In this document: one piece after another, positions 8,745-64,000 of the stretch
How positions within the stretch are numbered: position 1 is the stretch's first letter
How the letters are laid out: every line of letters begins with the position of its first letter
From: Penelope pileata
Taxonomy: Eukaryota > Chordata > Aves > Galliformes > Cracidae
Length of the DNA stretch: 64,000 bases
Reading direction: 5' to 3'
Assembly: GCA_013396635.1 (NCBI GenBank)
Contig: WBMW01002274.1
Coordinates: 263,719-327,718 of the forward strand
Translations under genes and position numbers: made by a program
The notes under the pieces: model-generated
What the model saw: only the letters and a program-made list of their open reading frames with translations
Databases searched by the model: none
What the model was told of the DNA's origin: nothing

Positions 8745-8930
8745 GGGGCCCGAGCTGCCGCCCGCCCGCCGCGGGACCACGGCGCGCCGGCGGGAGCCCC
8801 GCCCCGCCCCAGGAGGCCACGCCCCGTGTGAGGCCACGCCCCCTTTCAAAACACGCCCCGCCGCGGGAGGACCGAAGGGCGGTCCTCCCGCATCCCGGCA
8901 CGCCGCGCGTCCCGGAAGCGGTGCGCCGCC
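8745..8930. promoter_or_regulatory. Bidirectional TLCD3A/VPS53 promoter
   Basis: Only 186 bases separate the ATG of TLCD3A (minus) from that of VPS53 (plus). The interval is CpG-rich and lacks a TATA box. It contains three CACGCCC heptamers at 8818, 8835 and 8852, each 17 bp from the next; this is a GT-box type site for SP/KLF factors. It also has GCCCCGCCCC just before them (Sp1-like) and CCGGAAG at 8912-8918 (ETS/GABP-like), a combination common in bidirectional housekeeping promoters. Factor identities are inferred from motif only. Confidence 0.85.
8863..8891. repeat. Perfect 11-bp inverted repeat with 7-base loop
   Basis: GCGGGAGGACC (8863-8873) and GGTCCTCCCGC (8881-8891) are exact reverse complements around the loop GAAGGGC. 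The structure ends 39 bases before the VPS53 ATG, so it lies in the promoter or, if transcription starts upstream, in the 5' UTR as a very GC-rich hairpin. Confidence 0.9.
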
Positions 8931-58796
<49,866 letters not shown>

Positions 58797-61220
58797 GCGA
58801 GCAGAAGAAATCTCTGTTGCTCAGGACCAGCTGCAGGCACTGGGAGCGAAGCTCTTCAGACTTGAGATTTACAGAGTGCTGCTGAAAAATCCGTGTCGCA
58901 CGCTGTGATCTGTTACCCATCGTGTACTGTGGCACTGCTTCTCCATTCAGACCAAGGGAGGATCTGACCCAGGTGTTTGCCCTTAGAGAGCTTAGCATGA
59001 GTGAAACCCAGGACACCGTGGTGCAGAGAACAGAGGTACCTGGAAGTCAGCAGCTACAGAGAGGGTTTAGGTGGACTCTGTCTGGCAGCGATGTGTGTGT
59101 CCCAGCCACCTGCCTGGCTGGGCTCTGCTGCAGCACCAAGGGCTTTGCCTGAGAGCTCAGCGTTACTGCTCACTCCCTGTTCCAGAGCTGTTTCATTATT
59201 TATTTGGGGAGGGGAAGGGACAGAAACTAGCAAAATTAAAAATAATAATAGTAACAGCTGGGATCCAGGCACCTGAAGCTCCATTGATATCACTGGAAAG
59301 GCCCAGGACAGAGCCCCACAGCAGCCTTCTCCCCTTCTCCCAGGACAGGCACGCACACACCACCAGTAAAACAACGAGGCGTGAGGGCAGGGCTGAATTA
59401 ACGCCTTTGGCACCTTGACAAACCTGCCACCAAGCCAGCAGCCCGTCACTCTTGCAGCATAAAGACCCAACTGCTGTCTGCAGAGATCACCTCCAGCTCT
59501 TCGTTGTTTCTCTGACACGTGCTGGGCTCACCCGTTGTCCCTGATGGGAGTTCCCTGACTGCATCTCAGAGAGGAGGGGAACCAGAGGTGAAATATTTTG
59601 GTTGTGCTGGCACCCAGCCACAATGCCAGCCCCAAGTAGGGTCTGGTGGGTGTCAGCATCCCTGCACTGCCCTTGGGGTGAGAGTCCCAGAGGGGGCTCG
59701 GTGCAGGGACATGTCACCTCCTGGCTGGCGATGCTGGATGTCTTCCTAAATTGCTCTGTACCCTTCTCCTGGGACTTGGAAGGTGTGTGCCCCGTCAGTA
59801 AACAATTGAATTCAACTTGAATTGAGGGGTTGGAATGCCCAGTTGGATCTGGGGGCAGAGGGACCAGTTATGCCTGCTGTATTTTAACTCAAGCTTCACT
59901 TGTATTTACAGGAAAAAAGTCGTGTTTGGCAGGTGAGGAGCAATGGCGCTGTCAGATGCCTTCCAGGGAGGGTCACGCACCCCACCCCATTGAGTTTGGG
60001 CCTTATGACTGTTTTGTTGTTTTTTTTCCTTGAAGGGACTGTGGTCACTGTGGATGTCAGCATTCACTGCTGCACAGCTGGGAGGGAGGGGTCAGACTAC
60101 AGGAAAATGAGCTCTGTCCACCCAAACCCATATGAGAAGCTCCCAGCACGGCTGCCCATTCCCCATGGAGCTGTATTTTGGGGAGGGGGGCAGCACCCCT
60201 TCCCTCTGCCCAGCTGCTGGTGGTGGGAGGGCAGGCTGTGTGCCACCCTGGTAAAACCCTGCACTCTTCTGCACAGCCAGCAAGCCAGCCAGGCAGGAGG
60301 TGCCACAGGATCCGAGCAGAACGGAGAAACCTGCAGAGAGGAAACCCTTAGGAGTCGTCAGGTATCTGCTGTCCCTGCCCCTCAGCAAGGGGTGTGCTCA
60401 CAGCTGCAGGAACACCACTTCTGTAGGATGTGTTCCAGGGGTCCCCAGGCCAGGACCCTGGAGATAGTGGTGACTCCTGAGCAGCAGTTCCTCACCACTC
60501 CGTTTTACAAATCTCCCCGAGCCCGTTGCTGCTTCATTTATTTCTTCTCCCGATTTCACATCGGGCAACAAAAGAAGGAAGAGTGCTGGAAGGCAGCTGG
60601 GCTCAGGAGCAGCCTTCCCCAAAGGATCTGTTATCTCGAGGTGCGTGTCGGGTTATTGTTGTCGAAGGCGATAGCTGGGGTGGAGGGAACGTGGGTTTGA
60701 AGAGATTCATTATTCCCAGAGGGGGCAAATAATTCATTTTAGATAAAAAAAAAAAAAATCTTTTCTTTGCTCTGTCTGTGGATGACTCTTGAGCTAAATT
60801 ATGAATAGCTGGGGATGACATGTTCGAGTTATCATCACATGGCTTTCCCCAAAGGCTTCTCCTGTTTCGTTCTCTGCGTTTCATGCTGCAAGTAAGAGGA
60901 AATAAAAGGAAAAATGGATTTTTAGTTTCAACCTTTGAGGAGTGCTACAGGCCTGGGTGTTTCGAGTTCCACTTTGCATTTTTCTACTTTCAGTTTTAAG
61001 AGTATTGTCCCTCTGACTTTTGGGTATTTGTGGGATTTGGCACGTCTGTATGCATATGTGTCAGCTTTTTGGGATTTACATCTCCAGGGAATAAAGGAGG
61101 GTTTTTTTCCTGTATAAAATGCCCTTTTTGGTGTGTTTTGGCTGAGGTGTAATTCTGGCTGTACGTTGGACTGTGACACTGATGTGAATTAAATGGTTCC
61201 TGGTGTTCAGCTGCTGGGCG
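58797..61220 (+). other. VPS53: VPS53 3' UTR and flank (end uncertain)
   Basis: Sequence after the stop is single-copy. Candidate polyadenylation hexamers are ATTAAA at 59235, AATAAA at 60901 and 61090, and ATTAAA at 61188. The last two are followed by GT-rich sequence. A long open frame (59900-60700) in this stretch is unrecognised and treated as chance. Confidence 0.45.
61090..61095 (+). terminator. VPS53: Candidate VPS53 polyadenylation signal
   Basis: AATAAA is followed 30-60 bases later by GTGTGTTTTGGCTGAGGTGT, a plausible downstream element. The AATAAA at 60901-60906 and the ATTAAA at 61188-61193 are alternatives, and alternative 3' ends are possible. Confidence 0.4.
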
Positions 61221-61960
61221 TTTTCTGTACAACACAACACACAGGATGGGGCCGTGGTTCCTCACCCAAAATGTGCCTTGTCCAGGGCTCGTGCTCCTCC
61301 TCTCTGTCTCCCTGGCAGCTTTTCTCCCTCCTGCCCTTCCCACCTTGTTGGCCTCTGCAGCCCCAGCCGGGAGCTGTGTGCTGGGGACGCAGCTCTGCTG
61401 AGCTTTGCCCTCCTGCCCAGAAATAACGGGATCATTTTTGATGACTAACTACTGGAAAGCTTTCTGAGGGACATTATTTTTTCCTTTGAAATGGATGAAG
61501 AAGCAGTGCCTTTTTTTCCCGTATGATACATGATGTTGGTGGAGTTTCTTTAGCTTTAAGAATGAGTGGCTCATTTGTTTTTCTCCAGAATTGGTGGGTT
61601 TGAAGCGTGTGCTCATTCATTGATGTCAGCCAGGGCAGCCCTGAGCTGGAGCACGTGGGCTTGGATGCCCTGCCAGCCTTTGCTGGGTGCTGGGACATTG
61701 GGGAGTGGTGACCAGAGGCTCAGTGCCCCCTCCTTCAGCCTTTAGCAGAACCTGGGGAACCCAAATCCCAGCGCTGCTGCAGTTCTGCTGCTTCCAAGCG
61801 TGGCTGGGAGCAGGGCTCAGTGCCCAGCTCCTTGGTGCTCTGCACCCACGGGAGCAGCCTATTTCCCATCATTGGGAAATGATTTTCCGTTGTTATCGAA
61901 TAACGCAGCGGCCTTGGGATTTGTCGCACCCAGCCCGCAGCGATGCTCCCCAGCTCGCTG

Positions 61961-61976
61961 ACAATGCAGCTATTGT
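61961..61976. promoter_or_regulatory. SoxE-dimer-like inverted site
   Basis: ACAATG-CAGC-TATTGT is two inverted Sox half-sites separated by four bases. This is the arrangement described for cooperative SOX9/SOX10 dimers (ACAAWG-N4-CWTTGT), with one mismatch (T for C). It lies 1.8 kb upstream of the RFLNB ATG. Function is inferred from motif only. Confidence 0.4.
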
Positions 61977-62105
61977 TGGATTGCTGGGTAGGCTGAGCCC
62001 TGCCCTGGTGGAAAGTCCTTTATGGAAGGAGGATCTTGATAAGGCACTCCTAGATCTGCTTTGTCCCAGCTGCGGGCAGGCAGTTAAAAAGTAAATAAAG
62101 TAAAT

Positions 62106-62118
62106 CCAATGCCATTGG
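62106..62118. promoter_or_regulatory. Inverted CCAAT pair
   Basis: CCAAT-GCC-ATTGG places two NF-Y-type CCAAT pentamers head-to-head with a three-base gap. Such close spacing would not allow both to be bound at once. It could be a chance palindrome. Confidence 0.3.
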
Positions 62119-62882
62119 TGATCGCACAGATCCACGCGGTGTGGGAGGCTTAAAGGGACAGGGGACAGGCTCCCAGAGAGCTGTACCCTGGGTATCAGGT
62201 AGCAACAGCTCTGCTTCAGCCCTTCCCTTTCACCCCAGCAAACAGCCTTCAGCCCTGGAGGTTGGCACTGGATGCAGGGCTCTTGGGCTGCTCCAACACT
62301 GCTGGTTTAAGCTGCCAAGCCCAGAAACGAGAGCCAGGAAGGGCAGAAAATATTGCAAGTTGCATCCAGCCAGGCCGGCATGGGAGTTCTTGGGTCAGTA
62401 AGTAAAGGGCAGCTGCAAGCTGCCTGCAGCTCCTGCCTGGGGCCCGTGGCCCTGATCCTGCAGAGCAGCAGTGGGGGCTCCCCTGGCCCTTGGGGGCGGC
62501 TGCTGGGGGATGCCATAGGCCCCACCCCCCCAAATGGCACAAACTCGGGTGCTGGTGGAGCTCTTTTAGCCCGGGAGCTCCACGGCAGCTCTGAAATAAC
62601 CATCGCCTTCAGTTGGAAACGGCTGCAGCAGCTCCAAGGCATCTCAATCCATAACAGGCTTTTATGGCAGATTTTGCAGTGATCGCCTTTCCTAGTGCTC
62701 ACAGACACCAAAAATCCCTCTTTTGGGGGGATCCATTTGAATCAAAAGGAACAAAACACCTGTCCGGCACATTTGTTCAGAACCCAAAGATTTCAATCAA
62801 ATTTTTTCTTTTTTTTTGAACGTTCTTTTTATTTCCATCTGCATTTTTCAGCAAAGACAAACAGCCTCATAGTATTTCTTCA

Positions 62883-62900
62883 AAGGAATGTAAATTCCTT
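62883..62900. repeat. Short inverted repeat (AAGGAAT / ATTCCTT)
   Basis: AAGGAAT and ATTCCTT flank GTAA, giving two opposed GGAAT cores similar to TEAD half-sites. Seven-base arms are short enough to arise by chance. Confidence 0.5.
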
Positions 62901-63203
62901 GAGGAAGTATCCGGAGTTCCCAGCACCGCATAGCTGCAAACCACAGACGCCTACGGCTGAAAGCTCCGCTCTGCTTTCAATTTGGGGGCAGCGAAGGAAT
63001 TCTTTGTAAGGGTTTGGGTTCGCTGGTGCTGGGCCCATCGGGCCAGACAGCTCCTTCTGCAGCGGGGCTGTTTGCTTTGGCTGCTTGCAGGCAGCTTTCC
63101 TCCACCGGAGTATTCCCCCACTGAATCTGATGACACGGCGCAATTATTTCAATTAGGATTTTCCAAAAACTTTTCCCTTAGTCTCATCCAGGGCTAGAAA
63201 GAC

Positions 63204-63245
63204 CCCTCCTGCCTCCCTCCCTCCTGCTTCCCTCCCTCCTGCCTC
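63204..63245. repeat. 15-bp tandem repeat, about 2.8 copies
   Basis: Units of CCCTCCTGCCTCCCT start at 63204, 63219 and 63234. The second differs by one base (T for C) and the third is incomplete. It is pyrimidine-rich apart from one G per unit. Confidence 0.9.
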
Positions 63246-63639
63246 GTTTAAGGGCAGCGGCAGTGCTGCAGCGTGGCTCCAGCTCTGCAGTGGCAGTGTC
63301 AGAAAGAGCTCAGATTTGTGATTTTTGAAGGGTGCCATTAAACTTCAGCCAAAGGTCTCTGCTGCTGCGTGTCTGGGACAGGGCGCAGTGTCTTGCAGCC
63401 TAAGGTGTAGGAAAACTTTTTTAGAGGAAATGTGCACTTGTATGCTTATCCACTGCAACTTGCTCATTGTGGGTTATCAGAAAAGTGCTTTGCTCATCAG
63501 TATAGGTTCAGAGCACAGACGCTGAGTGTTCCCCGCTGCCTCTCCACCCCGGCAGCTGCAGAGCTGGCTGCGTTTGGGGCATTCACCCCAGCACCCGGTG
63601 CGGCACCGCTGCTCACCCCCCTGCACCGCGCGGGCTGGG

Positions 63640-63792
63640 GGAGCCGCGGGCGCGGGAAAGAACCCGCGCAGGCCACGCCCCCAATCCATAACCACGCCCA
63701 TCTAGCTGTGGTCACGCCCCCTTCCTCGTGGCCACGCCCCCGCCGCCGTCCGGGCGCAGAGCAGCGGTGCGGGCCGGGCTCGCGCTGGTGCC
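63640..63792 (+). promoter_or_regulatory. RFLNB: RFLNB promoter and 5' UTR with phased CACGCCC motifs
   Basis: CpG-rich sequence immediately before the RFLNB ATG. It carries four CACGCCC heptamers at 63674, 63693, 63713 and 63733, spaced 19, 20 and 20 bases, all in the same orientation. The motif fits SP/KLF GT boxes. No TATA box is visible. The start site cannot be placed, so some copies may lie in the 5' UTR. Confidence 0.75.
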
Positions 63793-64000
63793 ATGGTGGG
63801 GCGGCTCAGCCTGCGGGACGCGCCCGAGCTGCCCGACGCCAGGAAGCGGGGCGACGCGGGGCTCGACAGCCCCGACTCCGGGCTGCCCCCCAGCCCCGGG
63901 CCCGCCCACCCGCAGTGGCCGCTCTCCGCCGGCAGCCCCGAGCGCGCCGCGCACTCCGCGCTGCCCGATCCCGAGCCCCCCGCACCCGCCGCGGCCGCGG
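63793..64000 (+). CDS. RFLNB: Refilin B, N-terminal part (runs off window end)
   Basis: Refilin B (FAM101B, Cfm1) binds filamins and organises perinuclear actin bundles; refilins have also been linked to cartilage development. The 69 complete codons start MVGRLSLRDAPELPDARKRG and contain LDSPDSGLPPSP, matching the human N-terminus (MVGRLSLQDVPEL-DAKKKG and LDSPDSGLPPSP). D28-S29-G30 with S34 forms the DSG(X)3S phosphodegron-like motif described for refilins. The following Pro/Ala/Ser-rich region is disordered. The ATG lies in GGTGCC-ATG-G context. The filamin-binding body of the protein would lie beyond the window; nothing is broken in the visible part. Confidence 0.93.
   Translation, partial: MVGRLSLRDAPELPDARKRGDAGLDSPDSGLPPSPGPAHPQWPLSAGSPERAAHSALPDPEPPAPAAAA

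Larger units (their letters stand above)
61221..63640. other. VPS53-RFLNB intergenic region
   Basis: No gene is recognised. The region holds an AATAAA at 62094, a SoxE-dimer-like site (61961-61976), an inverted CCAAT pair (62106-62118), an AAGGAAT inverted repeat (62883-62900) and a 15-bp tandem repeat (63204-63245). GC content rises toward RFLNB from about 63540. Confidence 0.6.

Overview
This window is nuclear DNA from a vertebrate, most likely a bird. It holds spliced genes with GT-AG introns, CpG-rich promoters, AATAAA-type polyadenylation signals and at least one clear CR1 LINE 3' end (48261-48466), the dominant retrotransposon of birds and other reptiles. VPS53 takes about 50 kb here against roughly 200 kb in human, which also fits a compact avian genome. 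Gene order and orientation (GEMIN4 >, < TLCD3A, VPS53 >, RFLNB >) match the human 17p13.3 block read in reverse. I cannot name the species.

Layout. Positions 1-100 may be the 3' end of an upstream plus-strand gene; GLOD4 would be expected from synteny, but only a polyadenylation-like hexamer supports it. GEMIN4 (232-3483, +) has an uninterrupted 1083-codon frame. It is tail-to-tail with TLCD3A (8744 down to 5662, -, five exons, 261 aa). TLCD3A is head-to-head with VPS53 (8931-58796, +, 22 exons, 831 aa), with 186 bp between the two start codons: a CpG-rich bidirectional promoter. All 22 VPS53 exons and all five TLCD3A exons could be placed, with consistent phases and GT-AG junctions. About 5 kb of VPS53 3' UTR and intergenic DNA follows. 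The window ends inside the first coding exon of RFLNB (63793-64000 and beyond, +).

Roles. GEMIN4 belongs to the SMN complex that loads Sm cores onto snRNAs. TLCD3A is a multi-pass TLC-domain membrane protein. VPS53 is the shared subunit of the GARP and EARP tethering complexes. RFLNB is a filamin-binding refilin. They are syntenic housekeeping or developmental genes and do not form a pathway. The long introns hold no nested gene that I can support.

No new biological system is evident. The items most worth a second look are regulatory: CACGCCC motifs at fixed spacing in two promoters (three copies exactly 17 bp apart; four copies 19-20 bp apart), a perfect 11-bp hairpin just upstream of the VPS53 start, a SoxE-dimer-like site 1.8 kb upstream of RFLNB, and an 18-T tract at the acceptor of a frame-neutral VPS53 exon.
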